From NCBI RefSeq assembly GCF_030418305.1, contig NZ_JAUHPX010000005.1, positions 186,001 to 250,000 on the forward strand: a stretch of 64,000 nt of DNA, given 5' to 3'. Positions within the stretch are counted from its first letter, which is position 1, and every line of letters begins with the position of its first letter. This document shows, one piece after another, positions 53,605 through 61,931 of the stretch. Source of the stretch: Demequina lignilytica. Lineage in GTDB: Bacteria > Actinomycetota > Actinomycetes > Actinomycetales > Demequinaceae. The notes below the pieces were generated by a model. The model had not been told where the DNA came from. It was given only the letters and a program-made list of their open reading frames with translations, and made no database searches. The translations under genes and the position numbers were made by a program.

Positions 53605-55020
53605 TCAGATCGAGTAGGCGTGCCCGTCCTCGTCGGCCGCGGAGGCGACCCGACCGAGCGCGATGTCCGTCATCTCGTCGCGGGGGACCACCTTGATGCG
53701 CTCGCGCCCCTGCGCCTCGCCGAGCGCACGCTCGTGGGCGTCGAGCACCTCCCAGTCCTTCCAGAGCACCACGGGGACCTCGCGCTCCCTGAGGAGCCGG
53801 AGGACGTTGTCGGGGCTGAGCTGCTGCGGCGTCGCCTGGGTGCCGGCGTACAGCCCATCCGCGTCCTCGACCAGGTTCGCTATGGTCTCCGAGGCGTCGG
53901 ACTTGGTGTGGCCGATCAGGCCGACCGGCCCCCGCTTGATCCAACCGGTGGTGTACAGCCCGGGGACGGGCTCGCCCGACTCGTCGACCACGCGGCCGGC
54001 GACGTTGCGGATGACGCCCTTGCGGTCGTCGAACGGGACGCCCTCGATCTCGGTGCCCCAGTAGCCGACCGCGCGGTACACGGCCTGAACCGGGTAGTCG
54101 ATGAACTCTCCGGTGCCCTTGACCGACCCGTCGCCCTGGAGGGCGGTGCGCTCCATCCGGATGCCGACCACCTTGCCGTCCTCGCCCAGGACCTCGTGCG
54201 GCGACTGGAGGAAGTGCAGGTGGATGCGTCGGGACGCGTTGCCGGGCTCCTTGAGCGCGTAGTCGGTGAGGGTCTTGACCACCTGCTTCTGCTGCTTGTT
54301 GTTCTCGGCCACCTCCATCGAGGCCTCGTCGAACTCGTAGTCGGTCTCCGGGTAGACGACGATGTCGACGTCGGGGACATGACCGAGCTCGCGGAGCTCG
54401 AGCGGCGAGAACTTGACCTGCGCGGGGCCGCGCCGGCCGAACACGTGCACGTCGGTGACGGGCGAGTCCTGGAGCGCCTCGACCACGTTCGCGGGCACCT
54501 CGGTCGGCATGAGGTCGGGCACGTGCTTGCTCAGCACGCGGGCGACGTCGAGCGCGACGTTGCCGACCCCCAGCACCGCGACCTCCTTGGCGTCGAGCGG
54601 CCACGTGCGGGGCACGTCCGGATGACCGTCGTACCAGGACACGAAGTCGGCCGCGCCGAAGGAGCCGTCGAGGTCGATGCCAGGGATGTCGAGGTCCGCG
54701 TCCTTGAAGGATCCGGTCGCGAAGATCACGGCGTCGTAGTGCTCGCGCAGCTCCTGCAGCGTGAGGTCGGTGCCCACGTTCACGTTCGCGAGCAGGCGGA
54801 TGTCGCCGCGGCCGAGAACGTTCGCCAGCGCGACGATGATCTGCTTGATGCGCGGGTGATCGGGCGCGACGCCGTAACGGACCAGGCCGAAGGGCGCGGG
54901 CAGGCGCTCGATGATGTCGATCGACACGGACAGGTCGGACTTGGACAGGATGTCGGCGGCGTACGTGCCGGCGGGTCCGGCGCCGATGATGGCGACCCGG
55001 AGCGGGCGTTCGGTGGTCAC
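53605..55020 (-). CDS. fprA: Ferredoxin/adrenodoxin-type NADP reductase FprA
   Basis: 471 residues from a GTG with GAGGAC 6 nt before it. FAD motif VAIIGAGPAGTYAADIL near residues 8-24, PFGLVRYGVAPDHP, NADP motif VLGVGNVALDVARVL and GLYTTGWIKRGPVGLIGHTKSDA, as in mycobacterial FprA and adrenodoxin reductase. It passes electrons from NADPH to ferredoxin, and could feed the ferredoxin-dependent sulfite reductase encoded 4 kb away, which shares a 26-bp upstream element. Confidence 0.93.
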   Translation of the reverse strand: MTTERPLRVAIIGAGPAGTYAADILSKSDLSVSIDIIERLPAPFGLVRYGVAPDHPRIKQIIVALANVLGRGDIRLLANVNVGTDLTLQELREHYDAVIFATGSFKDADLDIPGIDLDGSFGAADFVSWYDGHPDVPRTWPLDAKEVAVLGVGNVALDVARVLSKHVPDLMPTEVPANVVEALQDSPVTDVHVFGRRGPAQVKFSPLELRELGHVPDVDIVVYPETDYEFDEASMEVAENNKQQKQVVKTLTDYALKEPGNASRRIHLHFLQSPHEVLGEDGKVVGIRMERTALQGDGSVKGTGEFIDYPVQAVYRAVGYWGTEIEGVPFDDRKGVIRNVAGRVVDESGEPVPGLYTTGWIKRGPVGLIGHTKSDASETIANLVEDADGLYAGTQATPQQLSPDNVLRLLREREVPVVLWKDWEVLDAHERALGEAQGRERIKVVPRDEMTDIALGRVASAADEDGHAYSI

Positions 55021-55103
55021 GGTGAGTCCTCGGGGTGGGGGCTGGGCGGCGTCCGGCCCGATGCTGCGGCTGCGGACGCGCCGCACCGGGCGAATGGCAC
55101 CAG

Positions 55104-55109
55104 AGTATA
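55104..55109 (-). promoter_or_regulatory. -10 box of fprA
   Basis: TATACT on the minus strand, about 84 nt before the GTG. No -35 at ideal spacing was found, which fits an activated promoter. Confidence 0.55.
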
Positions 55110-55150
55110 GACACGGCGAACGGGCCACCCGCCAACTCGGGGCCGTCGAC

Positions 55151-55176
55151 ACCCCGGGGGGCATCCGCCCTGGTAG
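55151..55176. promoter_or_regulatory. Shared 26-bp element, copy upstream of fprA
   Basis: It matches 59074-59099 at 23 of 26 positions and contains GGGGGCAT and GCCCTGGTAG. It lies about 42 nt beyond the fprA -10 box, where an activator could bind. The 208-nt gap between fprA and the DUF4125 gene also has a one-mismatch 10-mer at 55210-55219. Confidence 0.6.
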
Positions 55177-55228
55177 ATGCCCGGCGGGGTATCCGGCCGG
55201 CGGGCGGTGCGACGATGCGCGGCGCGCG

Positions 55229-55873
55229 TCAGCCGACCGCGTGCGCCTCCTCGGCGGCGTCCAGGTCCTCGTATCCGGCGAGGATCACCGTGTACGCGAC
55301 GGTGCGCCAGGTGAGGTTCTCGCCCGCCGCGATCAGGTCGTCGACCAGGGCGCGGTACAGCGCCAGCGTGCGGTCGGAGTAGGTGCCGAGCTCGCCGCGC
55401 AGATAGGTCTCGAAGGACGTCGCCTCGAGCGTGTCCTCGGCGGTGGTGAGCACCCGCATGCCGGCGCCGAGCGCCGGGTACCCGGCGTGGAACTCGCGCG
55501 CCCAGACCACCTGGATCGCGATGATCTGCTCCTGCTCCTCGACCCGGTCGGGCGAGAGCGCGGGCAGGTGCGGCGCGAGCTCGCGGGCGTACCTCTCCGG
55601 CTCGGTGGACTCCATCATGCGCGCGTACTTCTCGGTCAGGAGGTTGCGTCCGGCCGCGTCGGCGGCGTCGAGGTCGGATGCGTAGGAGTCGAGCAGGTCC
55701 ATGGGCCACGTGAGGAACTGACCCAGCCGCTGGACCTCGAACTCCTCGGGGTTGTCCTGGCAGGACGCCCGCCCGCCCTCGCCGCGCACCTGCTGGAACT
55801 GCTCCCACTCATGCGCGACGATCTCCCGCGCGCGCTCCATGCGCGCCAGCCGCTGCTCCATGGTCTCCCGCAT
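55229..55873 (-). CDS. DUF4125 family protein
   Basis: 214 residues. EIVAHEWEQFQQVRGEGGRASC and FLTWPMDLLDSYASDL are typical of DUF4125, a family of unknown function that is often encoded beside DUF4037 proteins. It lies 12 nt after the TPR-DUF4037 gene on the same strand, so the two very probably act together. Confidence 0.85.
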   Translation of the reverse strand: MRETMEQRLARMERAREIVAHEWEQFQQVRGEGGRASCQDNPEEFEVQRLGQFLTWPMDLLDSYASDLDAADAAGRNLLTEKYARMMESTEPERYARELAPHLPALSPDRVEEQEQIIAIQVVWAREFHAGYPALGAGMRVLTTAEDTLEATSFETYLRGELGTYSDRTLALYRALVDDLIAAGENLTWRTVAYTVILAGYEDLDAAEEAHAVG

Positions 55874-55885
55874 GCCGGACCCCTC

Positions 55886-57823
55886 TCACAGACCCTTGAG
55901 CCAGTCGTCGCCGATGCGCGCGGCGAGCTCGCCGCGGTGATGCTCGAGGAAGCCCGCGTCAGAGCCCGAGAGCCCCTGCGCGCGCAGCTCGGCCGCCACC
56001 TGCGCGCACACGTCCTCGATCGCGGCCTCGAGGCCGGCGCGCGCGGGGCCCGCACCCTTGCCCCCCTCGCCGAAGCCCGCTCCCCCGAAGCAGGCCGCCG
56101 AGGCCAGCCTCAGCGCGTCGGACAGCCGCGGATGGACGCCCGGCAGCCGCGAGCCCATCCGATCCGCGAGCGCGCGCAGCGCTGCGAAGCGCCACTTGTA
56201 GTACGGCAGGTAGCCGGCCGAGGCGGGGCCGTTGAGCAGGAACACCGCGGAGGCCGCCGCGTTCACGAACTCGCCGACAGCCAGCCACGCCGCCTCACCG
56301 TCTCCGCGGTCGAGCATCCTCGGCACGTTGTACTGGCCCGCCTGCGCCATCATCCCGAGCCGCCGCGAGACCAGCGCCAGCCGGACGTCCTCCGGCATGC
56401 GGCGGAACCCGTTCCGCGCCGCCGAGAACGCGCCGTGCGGATCCTGGAACACCTGCCCGCCGGTCGCCGCCGCCAGCGTCGCCTCATCGAGCCCGAGCCA
56501 CTCGTGGGGGCGGTCCGCTGCGGGCGCGGCGGCATACCCGGTCAGGCCCTCGAAGAAGTCGCCGATCTCGAACACGCCGACGCGCCGCGCGCCGCCGGTC
56601 GCGCGCGGGGTGGCCACGCGCGGACCGTGACCGCGATGGGTCGGCGGGAGCGCCTCGTAGTCGGCCTGGAGCGCGGCGCCGTGCGCCGCGAAATCCTCGG
56701 CGGACAGCCAGACGCAGAATCCGGGGCCGAAGTCGTGGTCGCGCGACAGCGCGTCGTCGAACCCGAGGGCGTCCGAGCCGTGCCCCACGAGGCCGACGGC
56801 CGCCCGCCGCAGCAGGTCCGCGTGACGCTCGCGCATCATCGGCCGGCCCACCTCCTCCCAGTAGGAGCGCGCCAGCGCGAGGCCGGTCAGCGGGTCCGGC
56901 GATGGCGCGGGGTCGGGGTCGGGGGACGATGCGGCGCTCTCCGCGGGCGGCGGGTCCACGGCCGGCGACCGGTCGGGAGCGGCCGCGAGCGCGGCCCGGG
57001 CGGCGCGGAGGTTCTCGGAGGTCACGGCGTGGGCGTCGGAGCCCTCGCCGTACGCCCGCGCGATGATCGCGAGCGCCCTCTCGTACCCGTCGACGGCATC
57101 CGCGAGCCGACCGAGCCGGAAGCTCGCCTCCGCATGCCCGGCGAGCGCCGCGGCGTAGTGCGCGTCCCCTTCGCTCCCCCCGCGGCGGAAGATCTCCATC
57201 GCGGCAGCAGCATGGTCCTGCGCCTGGTCCTCGCGCCCGAGCGCGAAGGACACGAGCGCGAGGTTCGTGCGGGTCGCGGCGACGTCGATGTCGGTCGCGG
57301 GGTCGGCCGAAGAGGACGCCAGGATCGCCAGCGCCTGCTCGAGGTGGGCGTGGGCGGAGGCGTGGTCGCCGCTGTCGCTGTCGAGGATCGAGAGGTTGTT
57401 GTGGAGCGCCGCGAGCCGGCGGTCGCGCGACCCGAACAGCGGCGCGGCGACGGCGAGCGCCTCCGCGTAGGCGGACCGCGCATCGTCCCTCCGCCCGGCC
57501 GCGCGCATCGCGGTCGCGGCGTTGATGAGCGTGGTCGCGTGCGCCTCGGTCCCCTCGAGCCCGAGCCGGCCGACGAGGGCGAGCGCCTCGCGCGCCTCGG
57601 ACACCGCCTCCCGGTGCCTGCCGATCGACCGGTGGAGGCCCATCGCCTCGTTGAGCACCGTGAGCTCCGCCGCCAGGTCCCCCGCGGCGCGGGAGCCCTC
57701 CACGGCGTCGGCGACCAGCCGCTCCGCCGCGTCCGGACCCGCCTGCGCCGCGAAGGCGGCGTCGAGCTCGCGGAGGAAGCCCGCGACGTCGTACCGGGCG
57801 GACCCATCTGCGCCAGAGGTCAT
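55886..57823 (-). CDS. TPR protein with nucleotidyltransferase-like DUF4037 domain
   Basis: 645 residues from the ATG at 57821-57823; the frame is open further but lacks support, and TAGACT (minus, 57882-57887) is a fitting -10 box. Residues about 40-280 form six or so TPR helices, then a Pro/Asp/Ser linker (285-312). The DUF4037 part starts near 315 and has GHGSDALGFDDALS followed by DHD (362-364), which matches the GS-x(11)-DxD signature of the pol-beta nucleotidyltransferase fold. Function unknown. Next to DUF4125. It carries two 10-mer copies (56934, 57479). Confidence 0.82.
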   Translation of the reverse strand: MTSGADGSARYDVAGFLRELDAAFAAQAGPDAAERLVADAVEGSRAAGDLAAELTVLNEAMGLHRSIGRHREAVSEAREALALVGRLGLEGTEAHATTLINAATAMRAAGRRDDARSAYAEALAVAAPLFGSRDRRLAALHNNLSILDSDSGDHASAHAHLEQALAILASSSADPATDIDVAATRTNLALVSFALGREDQAQDHAAAAMEIFRRGGSEGDAHYAAALAGHAEASFRLGRLADAVDGYERALAIIARAYGEGSDAHAVTSENLRAARAALAAAPDRSPAVDPPPAESAASSPDPDPAPSPDPLTGLALARSYWEEVGRPMMRERHADLLRRAAVGLVGHGSDALGFDDALSRDHDFGPGFCVWLSAEDFAAHGAALQADYEALPPTHRGHGPRVATPRATGGARRVGVFEIGDFFEGLTGYAAAPAADRPHEWLGLDEATLAAATGGQVFQDPHGAFSAARNGFRRMPEDVRLALVSRRLGMMAQAGQYNVPRMLDRGDGEAAWLAVGEFVNAAASAVFLLNGPASAGYLPYYKWRFAALRALADRMGSRLPGVHPRLSDALRLASAACFGGAGFGEGGKGAGPARAGLEAAIEDVCAQVAAELRAQGLSGSDAGFLEHHRGELAARIGDDWLKGL

Positions 57824-57997
57824 CGCGTCGCTCTCGACCCTTCGTCGGGCGGCGCGAGGACGGGGACCACGCCGCGCCTCGAGTCTAGGGCGAACGACCC
57901 GGGACCCCGCGGGAGAGACGTGGCCGTTGCTCGGAGTTTGCTGCGGATCGCGGCGACCCCCTTCCCAACCTGACATAACTCTGGAACCCTAGGGGGT

Positions 57998-59059
57998 ATG
58001 CACCCCGTCGGTTCGTCCGCCCCCGTGCGCGCCCTGGAGCCCGCGCCGGTCGACGTCGCGCTCGCGACTCCTACGCTGCTGCCCGCGCTGGACTACCTCG
58101 CCGACCTCGTCGGCCGCGTGCACCGCGCGCGCCGTCGCGTCCGCCTCACGACCCTGACGCTCTCGGACGGCTTCCTCACGGGCGCGCTCGTCGACGCGCT
58201 CGTCGACGCCGCGCGGCGCGGTGTCGAGGTGTGCGTGCAGGCGGACACCTTCACCTTCCGCGACACCGCGGCCTCGCTGCTGCCGGGACGGGTCCCGACG
58301 CGCGCACGGAGCGACGCCCGCACCCTCGCCTGGCGCATCCGCTCCGCGGGCGGCACGTTCACCTGGCTCGGCCACGAGCGCGGCCCCCTGTTCAAGGGGC
58401 GCACGCACACCAAGCTCACCGTGGTCGACGACTCCGTCTACGCGTTCGGCGGGGTCAACCTCGACGACCGGGGCGTGACCAACGTGGACTTCATGCTGCG
58501 GTTCGACGACCCTGCCCTGGCCGACGCGCTCGCCGACGTGCACGCGGAGATCCGCACGGTGAACCGGTCGACCCGGCCCGCATCCGTCGCGCTGCCGCAC
58601 GAGCACGGCGAGGTGCTGATCGACGGGGGCGGCGCCGGCGACTCGATCATCTACCGCCGGGCGCTCGAGGTGGTCGAGGACGCGGTCGAGGTGACCCTGG
58701 TCTCGCAGTACTGCCCGACGGGCGAGCTGGGGCGCGCGATCAAGGAGCGTCCCCACCGGATCTTCTTCAACCGCCCCGGTCAGGCCTCCCTGCTCAACCG
58801 GGCGCTCATCGCCTCGTCCATGCTCGCGACGCGCACCTCGACGTCGTACGCCCACCCGGACTACCTGCACGCGAAGGTGATCCTCGCGCACATGCCGGAC
58901 GGGTCGCGGACCGCGATCACGGGATCGCACAACTTCGTGTGGCGCGGCGTCGAGTACGGCACGCGGGAGATCGCGCTGCTGACGCGGCACCAGGACAGCG
59001 TGGACGCGATCGCCGGCTTCATCGACACCGAGGTGCACCGGCGCGGCGACACCGCGTGA
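57998..59059 (+). CDS. Phospholipase D-like protein (cardiolipin synthase type)
   Basis: 353 residues from the ATG. Two HKD motifs: HTKLTVVDDSVYAFGGVN and HAKVILAHMPDGSRTAITGSHN. No signal peptide or membrane helix, unlike most cardiolipin synthases, so it may act on the inner face of the membrane or on nucleic acid. The sequence just before the start, CCCTAGGGGGTATG, is palindromic and may be a regulator site. Divergent from the TPR-DUF4037 gene. Confidence 0.85.
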   Translation: MHPVGSSAPVRALEPAPVDVALATPTLLPALDYLADLVGRVHRARRRVRLTTLTLSDGFLTGALVDALVDAARRGVEVCVQADTFTFRDTAASLLPGRVPTRARSDARTLAWRIRSAGGTFTWLGHERGPLFKGRTHTKLTVVDDSVYAFGGVNLDDRGVTNVDFMLRFDDPALADALADVHAEIRTVNRSTRPASVALPHEHGEVLIDGGGAGDSIIYRRALEVVEDAVEVTLVSQYCPTGELGRAIKERPHRIFFNRPGQASLLNRALIASSMLATRTSTSYAHPDYLHAKVILAHMPDGSRTAITGSHNFVWRGVEYGTREIALLTRHQDSVDAIAGFIDTEVHRRGDTA

Positions 59060-59073
59060 CACTCTGATCGCAC

Positions 59074-59099
59074 ACCCCCGGGGGCATATGCCCTGGTAG
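59074..59099. promoter_or_regulatory. Shared 26-bp element, copy upstream of the sulfite reductase transcript
   Basis: It matches 55151-55176 at 23 of 26 positions. The centre GGGCATATGCCC is a perfect 12-bp palindrome here. It lies 77 nt before the leader peptide ATG. A one-mismatch 10-mer copy follows at 59120-59129. Confidence 0.6.
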
Positions 59100-59175
59100 T
59101 CGTCCTCCCAGGAACGCCCCGCATCGTCGCCCCGGGGGTTCCCAAGGGTCACGTGGATGTGTCATCATTCCCGCC

Positions 59176-59244
59176 ATGGCCATCCCCGCGAACCTGCGTG
59201 CACACATGTGCTGCGTTCGCTGCGCCATGTGTCTGTCGGCCTGA
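59176..59244 (+). CDS. Cys-rich leader peptide (cysteine attenuator)
   Basis: A 22-codon open frame from ATG to TGA. The peptide has Cys at positions 12, 13, 16 and 19, in HMCCVRCAMC near its end. It sits 92 nt upstream of the sulfite reductase start. In mycobacteria, poly-cysteine leaderless short ORFs upstream of sulfur genes, including the sulfite reductase gene, act as cysteine-responsive attenuators. This peptide has the same position and Cys cluster. Too short to appear in normal gene calls. Confidence 0.8.
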   Translation: MAIPANLRAHMCCVRCAMCLSA

Positions 59245-59293
59245 TCGCCCACGGAACCTGTCCCCCTTCCTGGGCGCTCGGCCTGACGAGCGC
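59238..59293 (+). promoter_or_regulatory. Attenuator hairpins after the leader peptide
   Basis: A perfect 7-bp hairpin with GCGCTCG and CGAGCGC arms lies at 59274-59293. The stop-codon region of the leader (59238-59250, GGCCTGATCGCCC) can pair in part with 59272-59283, so the two structures look mutually exclusive. Ribosome stalling at the Cys codons could shift the balance. The pairing is seen; the mechanism is inferred. Confidence 0.45.
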
Positions 59294-59335
59294 GATCTCG
59301 CCACGCCGCAGCTCCCCCGACACACTGGAGAACCG

Positions 59336-61111
59336 GTGAGCACCACCGACGACACGACCCGCACCCCGCAGGCGCTGACCGAGGCCGAGGAGCGCCGACG
59401 CCACCGCGAGGAGGCACGCCTCATCCGCACCCGCGAGGCCGCCGCCCGCAAGAACACCGCGTCCAAGGACGGCCAGTGGGCCGCCGGCGACCGCACGCCG
59501 CTCAACCCGAACGAGGAGTTCAAGGCGACCGCGGACCCGCTCGAAGTGCGCCACCGCATCGAGACCCTCTACTCGAAGTGGGGCTTCTGGTCGATCCCCC
59601 CGAGCGACCTGCGTGGGCGGTTCCGGTGGTGGGGCCTGTACACGCAGCGCCGCCCGGGGATCGACGGCGGTCGCACCGCGGTGCTCGAGCCCCATCAGCT
59701 CGACGACGAGTACTTCATGCTCCGCATCCGCTCCGACGGCGGCCAGCTGAGCGTCGCGCAGGCCCGCGAGATCGCGGCGATCTCGACGGAGATGGGCCGC
59801 GACACCGCCGACGTCTCCGATCGCCAGAACATCCAGCTCCACTGGATCCGCATCGAGGACGCACCCGAGATCTTCCGCCGCGTCGAGTCGGTCGGCCTGT
59901 TCACCACCGAGGCCTGCGGCGACTCCCCGCGCGTCATCCTCGGCTCGCCGCTCGCGGGCGTCGCCCAGGACGAGCTGATCGATCCGACGCCGCAGATCCA
60001 GGCGATCATCGAGCGCGGCATCGGCAACCCCGAGTTCTCCAACCTGCCGCGCAAGTTCAAGTCCGCGATCTCCGGCATGCGGATCCCGGACATCGTCCAC
60101 GAGATCAACGACATCGCGTTCGTCGCCGTCGAGCACCCCGAGCTCGGCGTCGGCTACGACCTCTGGGTGGGCGGCGGGCTGTCCATCAACCCGCACCTGG
60201 GCGTGCGCCTGGGCGCCTTCGTGGAGCCGGACAAGGTCGCCGACGTCTGGGCCGGGGTGATCGGGATCTTCCGGGACCATGGCTACCGCCGGCTCAGGAC
60301 CCGCGCCCGCCTGAAGTTCGTGGTGAAGGCGTGGGGCGCCGAGAAGTTCCGCGAGGTGCTCGAGAACGACTACCTCGGTTGGAGGCTCCCCGACGGCCCC
60401 GCGCCGCAGGAGGCGGGTCCCGGCGATCGAGGCGACCACGTCGGCATCCACCGTCAGCGGGACGGCCGCTGGTACGTCGGCGTCGCCCCGGTCGCGGGTC
60501 GCATCTCGGGCACCAAGCTGGCAGCGATCGCGGACATCGCCGAGGCGGCGGGCTCGGACCGCATCCGGCTCACGCCGCTGCAGAAGATCGTGCTGCTCGA
60601 CATCCCGGAGGACCGCGTCAACGACGTGGTCAACGGCCTCCGCGCGCTCGAGCTCGAGGCCGAGCCCGGCGAGTTCCACCGCAACGTGATGGCCTGCACC
60701 GGCATCGAGTACTGCAAGCTCGCGATCGTCGAGACCAAGGCCACCGCTCGCGAGGTGGTGCTGCGGCTCGATGAGACGTTCCCGACGCTCGACACCCCGA
60801 TCTCCGTGCACGTCAACGGCTGCCCGAACTCCTGCGCTCGCATCCAGGTCGCCGACATCGGCTTCAAGGGCCAGCTGGTGCTGGACGACGAGACCGGCGA
60901 GCAGGTGCCCGGCTTCCAGGTCCACCTGGGTGGCCGCCTCGGCCGGGGCGAGGACAACGACTTCGGCCGCAAGATCCGTGCCCACAAGGTGAAGGCGGAC
61001 GGCATGCCCGACTACGTCGAGCGCGTGACCCGCAACTACCTGGAGACCCGCGCCGACGGCGAGCCCTTCGCGGACTGGGCCTTCCGGGTCGACGAGGAGC
61101 TGATCCGATGA
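59336..61111 (+). CDS. sir: Ferredoxin-dependent assimilatory sulfite reductase
   Basis: 591 residues from a GTG with GGAG 5 nt before it. Two nitrite/sulfite reductase ferredoxin-like half domains and the siroheme/4Fe-4S domains. The cluster Cys are 454, 460 (ACTGIEYCKLA), 496 and 500 (NGCPNSC). The Tyr next to Cys in EYC fits sulfite rather than nitrite reductases of the mycobacterial SirA/NirA group. It reduces sulfite to sulfide. Controlled by the Cys-rich leader and coupled to cysH by ATGA. Confidence 0.93.
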   Translation: MSTTDDTTRTPQALTEAEERRRHREEARLIRTREAAARKNTASKDGQWAAGDRTPLNPNEEFKATADPLEVRHRIETLYSKWGFWSIPPSDLRGRFRWWGLYTQRRPGIDGGRTAVLEPHQLDDEYFMLRIRSDGGQLSVAQAREIAAISTEMGRDTADVSDRQNIQLHWIRIEDAPEIFRRVESVGLFTTEACGDSPRVILGSPLAGVAQDELIDPTPQIQAIIERGIGNPEFSNLPRKFKSAISGMRIPDIVHEINDIAFVAVEHPELGVGYDLWVGGGLSINPHLGVRLGAFVEPDKVADVWAGVIGIFRDHGYRRLRTRARLKFVVKAWGAEKFREVLENDYLGWRLPDGPAPQEAGPGDRGDHVGIHRQRDGRWYVGVAPVAGRISGTKLAAIADIAEAAGSDRIRLTPLQKIVLLDIPEDRVNDVVNGLRALELEAEPGEFHRNVMACTGIEYCKLAIVETKATAREVVLRLDETFPTLDTPISVHVNGCPNSCARIQVADIGFKGQLVLDDETGEQVPGFQVHLGGRLGRGEDNDFGRKIRAHKVKADGMPDYVERVTRNYLETRADGEPFADWAFRVDEELIR

Positions 61112-61842
61112 ACGCGCCGCCGCTCGGCGCATCGTCGCTCACGTTGCTCAACCCGAGCGAGTGGAACGCCGAGACCTGCGCGCAGGTCAACGAGCGCCTG
61201 CTGAGCGCCTCGGCCGCGCACATCGCCGACTGGGCCGCCGCCACCTTCGGGCGGCGCCTGGCCGTCGCGGCGTCCATGCAGGACACGATCCTCCCCCACC
61301 TGTTCGGGACCCGGATCCCCGGGGTGGACGTCCTCTTCCTCGAGACCGGCTACCACTTCCCCGAGACGCTGGCGACCCGGGACGCGGCCGCGGCCGCCCT
61401 CGACATCACCGTCGTCGACGTCACCCCGAAGCAGACCGTCGCCGAGCAGGACGCCGCCTACGGCAAGGACCTCTTCGCCCGCGACCCCGGGCTGTGCTGC
61501 CAGCTGCGCAAGATGGACCCGCTGCGCGACGCGCTCGCCGGATACGACGCGTGGGTGACGGGCGCCCGCCGCGTCGACGCCGTCACACGCTCGGAGCTGC
61601 CGGTGGTCAGCTGGGACGCCAAGCACGGCCTGGTGAAGATCAACCCGCTCGCGCTCTGGGACGATGCGGCGGTCGAGTCGTACCAGGACACGCACGGGCT
61701 GCCGCGCAACCCGTTGGTCGCGCAGGGCTACCCCAGCATCGGCTGCCTCCCCTGCACCCAGCGGGTGGCTCCCGGCGCCGACCCGCGCTCGGGGCGCTGG
61801 GCCGGCCTCGACAAGACGGAGTGCGGCATCCACGTCGGGTGA
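61108..61842 (+). CDS. cysH: Adenylylsulfate (APS) reductase
   Basis: 244 residues. Its ATG overlaps the sulfite reductase stop. PAPS reductase fold with the pyrophosphate loop replaced by AVAASMQDTILPHL; Cys130-Cys131 and Cys213/Cys216 (GCLPC) bind a 4Fe-4S cluster, which marks the APS-using type; the catalytic Cys239 is in TECGIH. It makes sulfite from APS with thioredoxin. Sulfate adenylyltransferase and transporter genes do not follow. Confidence 0.95.
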   Translation: MNAPPLGASSLTLLNPSEWNAETCAQVNERLLSASAAHIADWAAATFGRRLAVAASMQDTILPHLFGTRIPGVDVLFLETGYHFPETLATRDAAAAALDITVVDVTPKQTVAEQDAAYGKDLFARDPGLCCQLRKMDPLRDALAGYDAWVTGARRVDAVTRSELPVVSWDAKHGLVKINPLALWDDAAVESYQDTHGLPRNPLVAQGYPSIGCLPCTQRVAPGADPRSGRWAGLDKTECGIHVG

Positions 61843-61871
61843 GCGTGCGCCGTCCAGGCCTCTGATCCCAG

Positions 61872-61895
61872 GGGCCAGTCGCGCGCGACTGGCCC
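61872..61895. terminator. Terminator after cysH
   Basis: A perfect 24-bp palindrome (GGGCCAGTCGCG arm) 29 nt after the cysH stop. Confidence 0.75.
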
Positions 61896-61931
61896 TCACG
61901 GGCGAGGTCCGCGCGGTGCGAGAATCGAGCG

